Below the pieces are notes generated by a model. That model ran no database searches. It saw only the letters and a list, made by a program, of their open reading frames with translations, and was not told the DNA's origin. The translations under genes were made by a program, and so were the position numbers. DNA of 64,000 nucleotides, taken from contig MNCI01014205.1 of the NCBI GenBank assembly GCA_015680685.1, positions 1,084,725 through 1,148,724 on the forward strand, written 5' to 3'. The DNA comes from Gnetum montanum (lineage: Eukaryota > Streptophyta > Gnetopsida > Gnetales > Gnetaceae). This document shows, piece by piece, positions 20,803-31,961 of this stretch. Each line of letters opens with the position of its first letter. Position 1 is the stretch's first letter.

Positions 20803-22376
20803 TGAAACACCACAAAATTTTGAGCTTAGTACTCCTCCGACAAGAATCAACCTAAGTCATGATGCTCCCCACCATGATTGAAGCTTGAAGACCTTGTAGA
20901 CAGCTTCAAACGGAGTCGAACCCAGCAAGAAATGAAACACCACAAAATTTTGAGCTTAGTACTCCTCTGACAAGAATCAAGCTAAGTCATGATGCTCCCC
21001 ACCATGACTGAAGCTTGAAGACCTCACAGACAGCTTCAAACGGAGTCGAACCCAACAAGAAATGATTTCCCGGGATCCACAGAAAACTACGGTGACATCC
21101 TGAATCAAACCTGCCATTTTTAGCTCAAGATACTTGGTTTTACTGAGTATGCAGCATGCACGCCCAGCGTATACGCCCAACATATACACCTGGCGTATAC
21201 GCCCAGCATGCACGCCTAGCCTGCGACTTCGAAGATTACTTGAAACAGGAAGGCGTCAAGTCTCAGACACAGAGCAATTGTTAGGCATCATCATGGGGTC
21301 AAGAAAATTAGGTTTTGACATCGAAATCATGCACTTTGAGGTTCACACACTGAGCATGTACATCCTGCACGCTCAGCGTGTACGCCCAGTGTATGCGCCT
21401 GGCATATATGCCCAGCGTGTACGCTCGGTGTGCACCATCCAGGATGCAGCATAATGTACATCAGTAAAAGACATTAGCAGAACCATGTCAGATCAAGTCC
21501 AAGAATATCTGCAAGCAGCACTCTCGTGACATCCGAGCCCAAATCCGAGAGTCGAATTGAATACTCCCTGTTGTAACAGTAGTTTGTAAAAATAAATTCT
21601 TTTGTTTTAGTCAAGTCTGTATGCTGAATTCACATGCCAGCGTGTACACATCGACGTGCAGTAGCACATGTTGGCATGCAGCATGCTGCACACTTGTAAA
21701 ATTTCATTCGGTTGCACCCGGTCGACGCTCGACATGTCATCTAATCCGAAATTCGAGCATCCCACATCCAATCACCCCATCTCAAATTCGAGTTTAGTGC
21801 CAAAACTTGTACAAAAACCCTGATTTTTGACCATTTTAGGGTTGGGAAAATTAGAGGAAACCTTTGCAAGAATTGGGACGATACACACTGAGAACATTCG
21901 CAATATCCATCCTGTACGCTAGACTTGGACCCTGCACACTGAGCATACAGCCTCCACGCTGTGCATGCAGTCTGAACCAGCATGCTATCACACCCTTGCA
22001 TTCTCCAGGGCTCTTTGTCTGCCTTGTGTCAGGTTCACAACTACGTTTAGACCGGTGCATTGTAACTTTTATTATCCAATAGTATTATTGCATTTTTAGC
22101 CAAGATTTGTCACAGTTTTCGTTCGTATTTTTTTATCTCTTGTTTACATTCGTGCGCGTTGATTTACATTTTTCATATCGTTTACGTATAACCTGGCATA
22201 TCGTGCATTGGCATATGTTCGGGGAAATCCTTGTCTGATCCGCGTGCGGACCACCCAAGGTATTCTACCTTCGTCAGTTTTAGCTCGCCCTCAAGCGAAG
22301 GTAGGATCTTCTGTGTCTACCTGTAAATCTCTCGACGTACATTTCATTTCAGCCACTGACAATTTCAGACAGTACA
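20803..22376 (+). repeat. Element B 3' LTR
   Basis: It begins TGAAACACC after the polypurine tract and ends CAGTACA at the second TTACC. It matches the 5' LTR over its whole length, including the duplicated head (20803 and 20933) and the CAGCGTG word zone. It is about 50 bp longer than the 5' copy because of small indels. Confidence 0.93.
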
Positions 22377-22381
22377 TTACC
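22377..22381. repeat. TSD of element B, right (TTACC)
   Basis: Perfect match to 4021-4025. Confidence 0.95.
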
Positions 22382-22780
22382 AAGTAGTCACACGTAAATG
22401 CTCGTAATCAAGTTGTACTCATTCCACGTTTTAACATGAGTTTAAGGGTGAGAGAGACTAATTAGGAAAGCAGTAAATAACAATTAAATAAATAAATAAA
22501 CAAAGTGAATGCTGCAATGATGAAGTAATCTCAATCTTTATTTTTGGTCATGTGCGTGTCCAAGTACATCACACTTGAATAAAGGAATTACATTCACCAC
22601 ACTGTGGGCATACACGGGAAAATAATCTATCTCTAGAGAGATCAAACTACCAGAGTTTTGCTACTGTCTAACTCTAATTATGAAACAAGGGAGAGCTGCC
22701 TCTTATTTATAGAACTGGCGATGGACTGTGATGTCGCGAGGGATGCGATATCGCAGCCTATGCAATATCGCGTCCCATCA
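22382..22780 (-). repeat. Element A 3' LTR, second part
   Basis: It continues the LTR broken by B at 4025 and ends CCCATCA. In element sense this is the U3 start: GATATCGC-type palindromes at about 22737-22773, then a TATA box at 22711-22703. Confidence 0.92.
22703..22711 (-). promoter_or_regulatory. TATA box in A's 3' LTR
   Basis: TATAAATAA on the minus strand, about 70 bp inside the U3 end. The same box occurs at 30347-30339 (A 5' LTR), 44228-44220 and 35291-35283 (E), and as TATAAATA at 51128 and 59285 (F). Confidence 0.65.
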
Positions 22781-22795
22781 TACCCCCACGACTGA
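22781..22795 (-). other. Polypurine tract of A
   Basis: The minus strand reads ...CAGTCGTGGGGGTA directly before the LTR TGATGGG. E (35374) and F (59177-59187) have matching tracts. Confidence 0.75.
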
Positions 22796-22943
22796 ATGAA
22801 AACTCATCCTTGAGTTATAATGATTACACAGTGGATAGGTATGGGATTATTAGATGGAAAAATGGAATGATGCCACAGTGTGGGAAGAAAACAAAATAAA
22901 GGCACAACACATAGAATATGCTACAACTACAAAAATTTGGAAC

Positions 22944-25703
22944 TCATGTAGTTCCTGGTGGTGGTGGCTCCTCCATTGGTGCCTTTCCTTTGTCTTGTGC
23001 TTCAGGTTTTGAGGCTTGATGGCATTGAAGTATGGCCTAGAGCTTCTCCTCTTCAGTCCAAGGGTCTTGTGCCATCCATGCTAATGTTCCAATGTTTGAC
23101 GGAGTTGGCACCTCCCACAGATAGGGTAGTTGCGGGAATATTTGGTTGGCCTTGACATACCAAGCCGTGAACACCAGTCGTTCCTCCTCATAGGCTCTGG
23201 CTTTGTTCTTGTATTCTTGAAGGTCCGTTAGCCATCAAGCCAAGTTAGTTGTAACATCCTTCTATCCCTAGTAGCTGGCTTTTACCACCTCAAGTTCATA
23301 ATTTGCAACATCTAGTTTTTCCAACAGCTTCTTGCGTTGTGCAAATTCTGCTTCGTATTTGATGTGGGTGGTTGCTACCTGCTGCTCAAGCTCTGACCTT
23401 GGGCATCCTACTGTTAACATGGCAAGGTTGGCATATCTAAGATTTGCCAACTCCATGTAATCTATTAAGTCCTGAATTTGTAGGTCTCAGTTCTTAACTT
23501 TCGCTTGGTGGGCGAAGGCATATGTGTCTAATATGGCCCGCCAATCAGTGTGTTGAGCACTAATAGTGTTGATTTGGGCCTTGGCCATATGGATCTCCTT
23601 TTCAAGGATCTATTTATACATCCCCACCTGATCGTGGAAGTGCTCCTTTAGCTTCTTATGTCGTTTAGCCTTGTTCTGCCACGTGTTGATCTTAATTGCT
23701 GACTTTTGATGAACGACGCGTACCTCCTTCATTGAGAGGGTTCAATTTTCTCTAGCTAAATGGCTTATGTCCTAGTTGACTTGGATAAATTATTCTTGTA
23801 ATTGATGAAAGTGTTCATCAAGAACATTCTTTTACTTTTCTACAGTGGTCAACCGAAGGTTGTCGGTTGCAAGCTGTTTATTTTCTTCTTGCAAGGCCTT
23901 GAGTGCCTTAAGATGTGCATGAGTTTGTGCCTGTGCTACAGAGGCATCCCAAATAGCCTTCTCCTTTTCATCCACCACCCTTTGATTCTCCTTTATTAAT
24001 TTGGTTAGCTGCTCAGTTCTAAAGTTTTCTAGCTGGTCTGCGGGAACAAATTGCAAAGGGTCCCGCTGTGCTACTTGTAAGGCCATAGGTTGCTCTTGTA
24101 GTTTTTGCACTTCAGCATGCTCTGCCCTTACTTCTGTTAATACCAGATTCCTCTTTATGTAAATGAGGTATGACTAAATTGCTGTTACATCTTGAGGGAT
24201 GTCAAACAGGGACGTCATTACTTGCCCTGTTTGAAGCAATCTATCAAGCACATCCTCATGTTCCACAGGAGTCATTGAGGTTCCAACCAGAGTTTGAGCA
24301 TCCCGTGCTCCTGAGAGATCTATCGGTGGCACAATAGGTATGTTTAAGGATTCTTTGATGTGATTTATGATCACATCTGTAGCTCCAGCAGCATTCTGGT
24401 GTTGCATGACCACCACAGTGGCCCCTTCACCAGTCTCTAACTGCACCTGGAAAGATGTCGTGTTTCTCGAGATCTGTTGTGACCATCTACTTTTCCCTCC
24501 TCCTATGTGAATGGATACTTCTCCCCTTGTATGATCCAATGAAACAGTAGGCTTCCTAACATCATTGATGATGCGGAAGAGGTTTGTGTCATCATGACTT
24601 CCCCAACTAACCGTCTCAGTGATGGCCCTAAGATGGCTCATCGATGGTTTGTAGTCTTGCGGTGGTGGTAGCTGATCCTAGCCTATGTTGGGCCCTACTT
24701 TCTATTGTTGGCTGGGACATGTGGCTGGAGGTTGACTGGGTCCAGCCATATGTTCTTCTTCTTGTTCTGGTCCTAGCTCTTCGCCAGTGCTTTTTCTTGG
24801 AGCTGGCGCCTTTAGTAATTTAGCATATGAAGCAGTTTGGGCTTTTTGGAGGACATCATTGGTGTATCCTCGAATACTAGCACGTTGGCAAAGCTTTTTG
24901 ATAAGATAGGGGAAATGCAGTACCATCTTCCCTATCTTTTGTTCTTCGAACAGCCTTAGGATCTCCGTCAAATATAGATGGGGTAGGTTAGCGTTAACCT
25001 TTTCCATCAAAACTGTACATCCTCTAGCCGCATACGTCGATATTCTTTTTAGGCCCTTTATGGGGAAGAGGTAATATGTTCCAATTTTGAAGTAAACTCT
25101 CTCTTCTTTCATCAATTCACTAAATGCTTTATCTCTGCCATAAGCCTTCTCCAACCAATCCTTTCGCACATCGGGGTTTGAACAGGTGGATAACCGAGCA
25201 ACCTGGGGCCCTGTATTCGGAAGGTTTAACACTTTTGAAATGGCCTACGTAGAGAATTCAACTATCACACCACAAATATTCATAGTGGTGCCTTACTCCC
25301 TATTGTGCCAAAATTGATACGTCTCTCCTAGGTACCAGGCACTGCTTTCTGAGAGGATAGGCCATAAGGGAGACTCTTTGAGGTGATCGCTAACGACCTC
25401 AGGAGTGAACTCTGTGAATGATTCAAAGTTCAACTCCACAATCACCACAGTGAATGTGGACTTCTCATGGATAGCCTAAACACAATCTTGGGGCAATGTG
25501 AGTTGTTGTCCCAGTTCGAGCGTTGCAGTAGCTCCTCCTTATGCCTGCCCAGACCATCTGGTAGGAGGTTCATCTTGATGAATGCTGAATGATTGCTCCT
25601 CCTATTCTACATGTTGTCCGGTAGGTCTTTGTCTTCCACCTCTCCGAGATCGTTTTCTTCCACCTTGGGTAGGACCCTCCTGTTGTCCACATTTCGGGGC
25701 CAT
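22944..25703 (-). pseudogene. Gene X of element A: putative-plant-transposon-like domain plus coiled coils
   Basis: It occupies the env-like position, in element sense. The ATG at 25703 (MAPKCGQQEG) follows GTGATTACAG. The stop at 22946-22944 follows EEPPPPGTT. Start to stop is exactly 920 codons, with several internal stops. The N-terminus is Arg/Gly/Gln-rich. Residues about 80-330 include SPLWPILSE, WYLGETYQFWH, ERVYFKIGTYYLFPIKG and LHFPYLIKKLC, a pattern like the putative plant transposon protein domain. A Glu/Pro/Gln-rich linker follows, then a conserved segment ending MTPVEHEDVLDRLLQTGQVM. Long heptad-like helices fill the C-terminal half (KALQEENKQLATDN; HTDWRAILDTYAFAHQAK). Element F carries the same protein at the same length. 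Function is unknown; a structural or nucleic-acid-handling role for a pol-less element is only a guess. Confidence 0.78.
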
Positions 25704-25722
25704 CTGTAATCACACGGGCCAA
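25704..25722 (-). promoter_or_regulatory. Splice-acceptor-like junction before X (element A)
   Basis: CCCGTGTGATTACAG directly abuts the ATG of X. Element F has TTTGTGTGATTACAG|ATG (56259), and E has TTGTGTGTGCAG|ATG (35740, minus). The AG|ATG placement in all three suggests a spliced subgenomic mRNA. Confidence 0.5.
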
Positions 25723-27599
25723 GCGTTAGTAAGGTTGTTTTTGAAGTTAAGTTATACCTTACTGCTTGCCTTAATTAATGATCTTATGTTATCACATGTG
25801 ATAGTGCTCGAAAGTTTGTAATAATGAGTCCTGTAACTTAGGTGGTTTCCATCTTAGTTTCCCGGTATACCTAGCAATTAAATGATTTTTAGGCACAATT
25901 ATTCTAAGTGTTATAGTTAATTACCCTAGCCTATGTCCTTTGGGCGATGATAAATTTCAAAAATGTTAGGCACTTTTCGGCAAGTGTCCCTCCCCCACGA
26001 CTAAGCTGAACACTCCAGGTTCAAGTAGGTTTAAACAGAATTAAAATTGGAGTACCAGCGAGCAAGATATAGTGAGAAAAGCAAGGGTCACTCAATCATA
26101 AGTCGTAGAGAAAAATTTGAAAAACTCCCCCTATGTGAATGACNNNNNNNNNNNNNNNNNNNNNNNNNNNNNNNNNNTGGGATGCGATATCGCGTATACA
26201 ATATCTCATCCCTAGTGATGTGAGGCACAACAAAAAGATCAAATTTTGAACTAATTTTCTTGAAATTAACTTTGGAAATTGAGGAAATTAGATATTATCA
26301 AGGAGGTATATGGAAATTTCATTATGTCCAAAGGGACAATTAATGATGACGGTGTGGATTTTATCAATAAAACCATGGGTGGTAAGAAAAAGGGTATGTA
26401 ATGGTCCATTGGAATGTTAAAATTCAGAGGGATAATAGTAGGGAAAGAAAATTATTGAGGAATTATGCTGAGGGTAAGAAAAGGTATGTGTAAGCGATGT
26501 CATAAGTGAGAATTACAAAAAGTTACACAAGTGGGTCCTCCCCAAAGCAGGTTCTAACCTATATTGCCCTTGTGTAACCACACTTAAAGTGTCCGTGGGC
26601 ACTAGAAGGGTTAAATGTAATCCACACTAACTCCACAAGACACACACATGTAAATATCACCGGAATGAGATGAAAATTCTATGCTACATGGGACACAAGC
26701 TACAATTACACAAATAGCGAGATGAGACGAACTATAGAAAGGGATTGTAGAGATTGGGACATGAGGTAATTGACCCAGGGCATAGTGAATCCTGCGTGTA
26801 AAGCATAATTAAGGTGTCATTAACCCGTCGTTCCAAGATTAGGACCAAGTCCATCCTTCTAATCAGTGACATCACATTTTTTTATCCCATGATGAACAAC
26901 TACAAGAGTACCATAACAACAAGGTGTACAATCACTTGGCATTTTGTTCAAGGGAGGAGTGACTTTTATTTTATGGAACTTTGTTTTTCTTTTTCTTTTC
27001 TCTTTCTTTCTTTTTGAAACTGAATCCAGAGAAGCCGCCAACCTTCAGGCATGGGTGCCTGTCTTTCCAATGGGACCCCCTAGCACAACATTAATTTTTG
27101 AGTGCCCTTTTTGATTACTCTTACTCCCATTTTTCGTTAGATCTACAAGGATCTTAGTACAACCACGTTGCATGATAACTCCCATAGACGTCACCAAAGA
27201 GAATCCGCAAGTCCCCTTGACGTCACACCCTAATGATTCCCTCTTGGTCCATCCTTCTTCATTCTGGGTACAATGAATAAAAAATTAATTTTAAGTTTTA
27301 AGAATTTCAAGAATATCATTGCACCCTCGACAGAACCTCTTATTTGTAGAATGGATGAGTGGGTATAATGGTCTCACTATCCAAATAATTGATCACTCAT
27401 AACTTAATAACATAGAACACACCTCAACCAACGATCCACATGAGTGTTTTATTCATAGACAAGATTACTTACAAAAACATAAAAATACAAAAACACAAAA
27501 ACCAGAAAAGATAAAAAGATAAAACAAAAAGTTGAAAAATGAAAAATTAGAAAAAAATTGAAAAATTAAAGAAAAATAAAAAGTTATTAATCCTACTTG
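25723..27599 (-). other. Non-coding block of A between X and gag
   Basis: No gene is seen. It contains a conserved phrase CCTCCCCAAAGCAGG (about 26537) that E (about 36124) and F (inverted, about 55430) also carry, and an A-rich tract at 27470-27590. The 34-N gap (26144-26177) lies in it. Next to the gap, 26178-26215 has a GATATCGC palindrome like the LTR U3. Confidence 0.6.
26144..26177. other. Assembly gap (34 N)
   Basis: A run of 34 undetermined bases inside element A. Its true size is unknown. Confidence 0.98.
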
Positions 27600-29532
27600 T
27601 TATTGGAATGGAGGATATCCCCCATAACTAATCGGTTGAGGATGGCAAGGATTAATAAATGAAGGGTGAGGATCCTTGCATGTTGAAAGTATTCTGGCCT
27701 GGTCATATTTACCCCATCGGGTTTCACACACTTGATTATAATAAGCATAGTGGGGCAATTTATATGATGTAGTTCCTGGATAACGAGTTGACCCACTATG
27801 ATGTTTGGGACCATTAGATGGTATGCAAGGATTGGATTGTCGCTCTCTATTCCTGTGTTCATTGGGCCGTATGATTGTTGGAGTGTGAGTTGGTGGCTTT
27901 GATGAAGTTACATGAGGTGTTGGGTTCAAAGGTAAGGGTGCACCACAGTGTGGAACTTATGTTGAGTCGAAAGATGCAGTGGCCTTGAAATTGTGTTGTC
28001 CCTTCTTATGACCATGTTTAAAGAAGAGGCACTTTTGATGTTGAGGAGGCCTCTCACTGCTGTTAGTACTATTACCACAAGTGACATTCAGAGGTTGTTG
28101 CGGTGGTGCAGACACCTTAGAAACAGTTGGTGGCACTATGGAAGGAGGGAAAGGATGAGAATGTTGAAAGTTAGGAGGAGTTGATAGTATTAAGGAGAAT
28201 GGTATTGTGGTAAGATAGAGTATGTTGGCTTAGTTGGAGAAATAGGATGTTGAACATGATAAGCATTTGGATTCAGAGAATATGAAGGGTGTCTCCAGTC
28301 TAAGGGTGGTCTCCCCCATGACTAGGATTGTTGCCACTGTGTCTCTGTACGAACTCTAGATGTAACGTGTCTCCCCAATGCTCATGTAAATGTAGCAATA
28401 TTGGGCATTGGCCCTTGGGGTGATCATACAAGCATATGTTGCATTCGTACGTATGATTGGCAGTTGAGCTCTTATTTTCCTTATACCTTCTTTCCGATTG
28501 TCTAATGTTTCATCCTGCTTCTTGGATTGTCAAAACTCTATCTCCAATGATATCGATAAATTCTTCACACTTTTGATATGTCCATTCCAACATCTTATTG
28601 ATCTTTGCCTTGACTTCTTCTAATGTTTGTTGTATTATAAAAGATGATGTTTCCACCTTGAGATTGGTTGATCTCTCCTTTTTATGATCATGAACCTTTT
28701 TTAAGTTGAAATTTTGGTCTCGTTGATGTTTTTCAACACTCTCCCATCTAGCTAATTCTCCTTCTTCTTTTGCTACCTGCTTAACAAGCTCTTGGACTTG
28801 ATGGGTTCGTAGTTCGTATAGTTGACCCTAGGCATACATTCCTAAGGTCTCTCTTGTTTCATTACGTAGCCCATTAATAATATGGTACATTAGCCTTTCC
28901 TCAGAAAACCCATGGCCTGGAAAGTTGTTTAACAATGCATAATATCTTTCTAAGGCCATGTACAAGGGTTCATGTTGTGCTTGTTTCCATCCTTGGATTT
29001 GTTTCCTCAAGGCTGACACTCTTGCATAGGTTTGATATTTTTCGTTAAAGACTTCTACCATTGTTGACCAATGTCATATTGAATTTGGTTTTAACGATCG
29101 ATACCATACTTTTGCTTGATCAACGAGTGTCATAGGAAAGAGCTTAAGTTTTTTCCACATGTTATCAATGTTGTTCCAAGTGTAGGAATTGTAGAAGGCT
29201 TGTAAATGTTGATGTGGATCTAAGTCATAGCCTCCTGAAAATTTAGGAAAGTTTTTTAAATCGAGCCTGGGTAGACGGCTCTCTTTACAATGCCTACGTG
29301 AGATTTGAGCAGCCTCTTGTATTTGCATTAAGCTTGTAGTGGCCAGTAGGGGTTCATCATCATCAGGTAAGTTATGTCTTCGTGTGTTGGGATGACGTTG
29401 TTTTCATTCAAGTTTATAAGAAACCCCTACCTTGGGTTGCGTACTCCAATCTTCGTTGTCATATAATTCATTGGTTCTCAAATGAACTTCCTCACTAAGT
29501 GTGGCGTTATTATCGTCTTGTAGGAGAGGCAT
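27600..29532 (-). pseudogene. Element A gag (Athila-like)
   Basis: The ATG at 29532 (MPLLQDDNNATLSEEV) opens a frame readable nearly to its stop at 27602-27600 (SYGGYPPFQ), with a few stops and a probable frameshift. The capsid-like region (29328-28828) has LPRLDLKNFPKFSGGYDLDP, AKVWYRSLKPNSI, FNEKYQTYARVSALRKQIQG and a GHGFSEERLMYHIINGL helix. A variant zinc knuckle CNICLYDHPKGQC (CX2CX3HX4C) is near 28405-28445. The C-terminal part is Pro/His-rich with a KCLFFKHGHKK motif (about 28000). The same order of blocks is seen in F. This is the only capsid-forming gene of A and is required for packaging. Confidence 0.82.
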
Positions 29533-29642
29533 GGTTGTGAAATTTGTGTGTGAATTTATATGTGAATTTTAATAATTATTTCCTTCTAAAAGATATATTG
29601 TTAAGTCCTTTACAACGACCTTGTATGATATAACTAATCTAG

Positions 29643-29666
29643 ATAACTAGCACCATCCACGATAAN
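29643..29666 (-). other. Damaged primer-site region of A at a single N
   Basis: The minus strand has GGATGGTGCTAGTTATCT, which follows the tRNA-Asp primer site in element F (51858). The site itself and the first ~40 bp of LTR are missing at N 29666, so this is probably a faulty assembly join. Confidence 0.7.
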
Positions 29667-30433
29667 TTTTCATGTGTGATTCGGTCGAACTCCACAGACA
29701 GACTAGTTGTGGCACCTAGATAGTTAGCCTTAGGTCGCTGTTCGCTGTCTTCCCACCTAGACTAGTATTATATTTGTCATGTATGGTTTAGTCCAGAGTG
29801 AGGTGTATGATGTGGTTTCTAATCTAATGCTACTCCTGAAGGTAGTGGAAAATAATATTATCTAAGCTAGGAGGAAAAGGGTGAAATAATCTAATCTAGC
29901 CTAAGTGCGATGAACATCCATTCCTTGATTATCCGTACACATCTTGGACTTCGTGCACGAATACCACCGGGATTACTAAGCGTAGATCCTAGGTACACTA
30001 CTGGGTTACCAAGTAGTCACACTTAAATGCTCGTAATCAAGTCGTACTCATTCCACGTTTTAACATGAGTTTAAGGGTGAGAGAGAATAATTAGGAAAGA
30101 AGTAAATAACAATTAAATAAATAAATAAACAAAGTGAATGCTGCAATGATGAAGTAATCTCGATCTTTATTTCTGATCGTGTGTGTCCAAGTACGTCACA
30201 CTCGAATAAAGGATGCTGTACAATTACATTCACCACACTGTAGGCATACACGGGAAAATAATCTATATCTAGAGGGATCAAACTGCCAGAGTTTTACTAC
30301 TATCTAACTCTAATTATGAAACAAGGGAGAGCCACCTCTTATTTATAGAACTGGTGGCAGACTACGATATCATGTACGTGATATCGTAGGGAATGACGCG
30401 ATATCGCGGCCTATGCAATATCGTGTCCCATCA
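29667..30433 (-). repeat. Element A 5' LTR (edge missing)
   Basis: It matches 3635-4025 plus 22382-22780 but lacks the TGATGAGTGG end. It contains the intact site into which B inserted in the sister LTR (GGGTTACCAAGTAG, about 30003), a TATA box at 30347-30339 and GATATC palindromes at 30365-30425, and ends CCCATCA at 30433. Confidence 0.9.
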
Positions 30434-30438
30434 GGCAA
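30434..30438. repeat. TSD of element A, right (GGCAA)
   Basis: Partner of GGTAA at 3630-3634. Confidence 0.75.
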
Positions 30439-31961
30439 GAAGCCTTACCCTTATTGGGTATCTTATCCTTGTGATACATTTTTTAGCCACAACAATAGTG
30501 TCAATAATGGATGAGATCTAATACTTAGAAGTTGGCACCTTGGAGTGTGTTCTTTATAATGCTTGAAGCTTCATCATGCCATCCTTATTTCAACCATGGA
30601 ACTCCATAGGCTATGGGCTAAATGCATCAAAGAGTGTCCAATCAATATAAACAATATCCACTATAACTATCTCAGTAGTCTTAGGTTTAACAATGTTTAT
30701 CATGACCTTTTGTAAATGCACAAGGTGAAATTTCAAATTAGGCACAACAAAGATAGGTCTAGTTTGGTAATGCAAGATACTACCCTCAAGTTACATCACC
30801 ATACACTATTAGGTAATATCACTATAATTTTATTCCTCCTATGGTAAGAAGTTCATCACCTCATACAAAAAATTATTTTCTAAGAGAAAGAAGAATACCA
30901 ATGTTAATGATAATTCTTGCTCATCCCTTTCTTCATCATCATCTTCTAAGCTTTAGAACTAAGGGGGTTGTAGTTCTAAGGATTAAGAAAATAAAGTTTC
31001 TAATTCTTCTTTAAATAAAGATAAAGGTATAACATTAGAAATGAGAGATAAGAAACTTCATCTTCAAAATTTAGCCATCATGGCCAATACTTGAGATGCT
31101 ACAAAGAATCTCAATTAGCTCCATAGCCATTTGGTGATGTTGAAAAAAAGGAAGTTGTTAATGCCAACCTTAAACTCAGTCATGAGGGAAGAGACCTCTA
31201 TGTAATAACTTTGTTAGTAGGATGTGGTTTGTTTGTTTATGTGCATTAATTTTTTGTGCATGTACTTTTGTATGCATGTTTTTTTTTGAATCTAACAATA
31301 TAGCATTCTTTAATATTTTTATTCTTTTAAGATGATTGGATTTTGTATATGTGTTTTTGAGCATGCAAATCCATCAATTTTATTTTGTTATTTTTTAATA
31401 TGATTTTTATGTATGCCTATATTTGATATTCATAATTAATCAGTTTTTATTTTTATATTTTTTTAAGTGTGATTTTGAATGTTCACAGGAAATCAGTTAA
31501 TGTGCTTTATGAATGCTCACCTTAAGTGTCAAATGGTGGATGGGTAAGCTTACAAATATGATGATGATGCAAGAGTATCGAATGAGATTAATGCAGAAAT
31601 TTTGTTGATGGCATGTATACACAACACAAATTCATCCATACCCTTTTCTTTTACCTGTAGATCAGTTAACTCAACAAGGATAGATAAATGAGTTATAATA
31701 AAAATTCAAGCTTTAAGTGAAATTTTTGAAATCAAGTTCATAAAGAACGAACTCATTGATGTATGTGGTAAAGCTCACCATCTAAAGTTGTGGTAGAGGC
31801 TAAAATTATGTTAGATCTTAGGATACTATACACTCCTTGCATGGTGATCAATAAGTCTTCAAGCTTATTGTTGATGTCAACCTTACCCATGCTAGGCACA
31901 AGCCATGATTAATAGTTTTGATTCCACAAATTTTTTTTAAACTTCATAGTTTCTATATAAT
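30439..31961. other. Unassigned AT-rich sequence
   Basis: It joins the 3634 flank once A is removed. No gene, RNA or clear repeat was recognised. T-rich runs occur at 31277 and 31390-31470. Confidence 0.5.

Larger units (their letters stand above)
4026..22376 (+). mobile_element. Element B: 18.35-kb Tat/Ogre-like LTR retrotransposon with a spliced antisense gene
   Basis: Its ends are TGAAACACCAC...CAGTACA, its LTRs are about 1.52 and 1.57 kb, and TTACC is perfectly duplicated at both sides. The primer site at 5553 matches the 3' end of plant tRNA-Asn. In order: repeat-rich leader, gag (6159-8471), a linker with a PYVV peptide repeat, protease (9636-10103), an antisense multi-exon gene (15208-11079), RT-RNase H (15871-17537), a second archaeal-type RNase H (~17600-17985), integrase (to 19343), a 3' untranslated region with 37-bp tandem repeats, a polypurine tract (20788) and the 3' LTR. 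A second RNase H after the normal one marks the Tat lineage. Large size and a long PR-RT gap recall Ogre elements. Confidence 0.93.
3635..30433 (-). mobile_element. Element A: pol-less Athila-like LTR retrotransposon, interrupted by B
   Basis: Its LTRs are 3635-4025 continued at 22382-22780, and 29667-30433. Both end in CCCATCA. In element sense the order is 5' LTR (29667-30433), damaged primer site, gag (29532-27600), a non-coding block, gene X (25703-22944), a purine tract ending GTGGGGGTA, and the 3' LTR. GGTAA (3630-3634) and GGCAA (30434-30438) flank it as a 5-bp target duplication with one difference. Without element B it is about 8.4 kb. No protease, RT, RNase H or integrase remnant was found between gag and X, so it is a non-autonomous derivative of the E-type family. 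A 34-N gap lies inside it. Confidence 0.88.
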
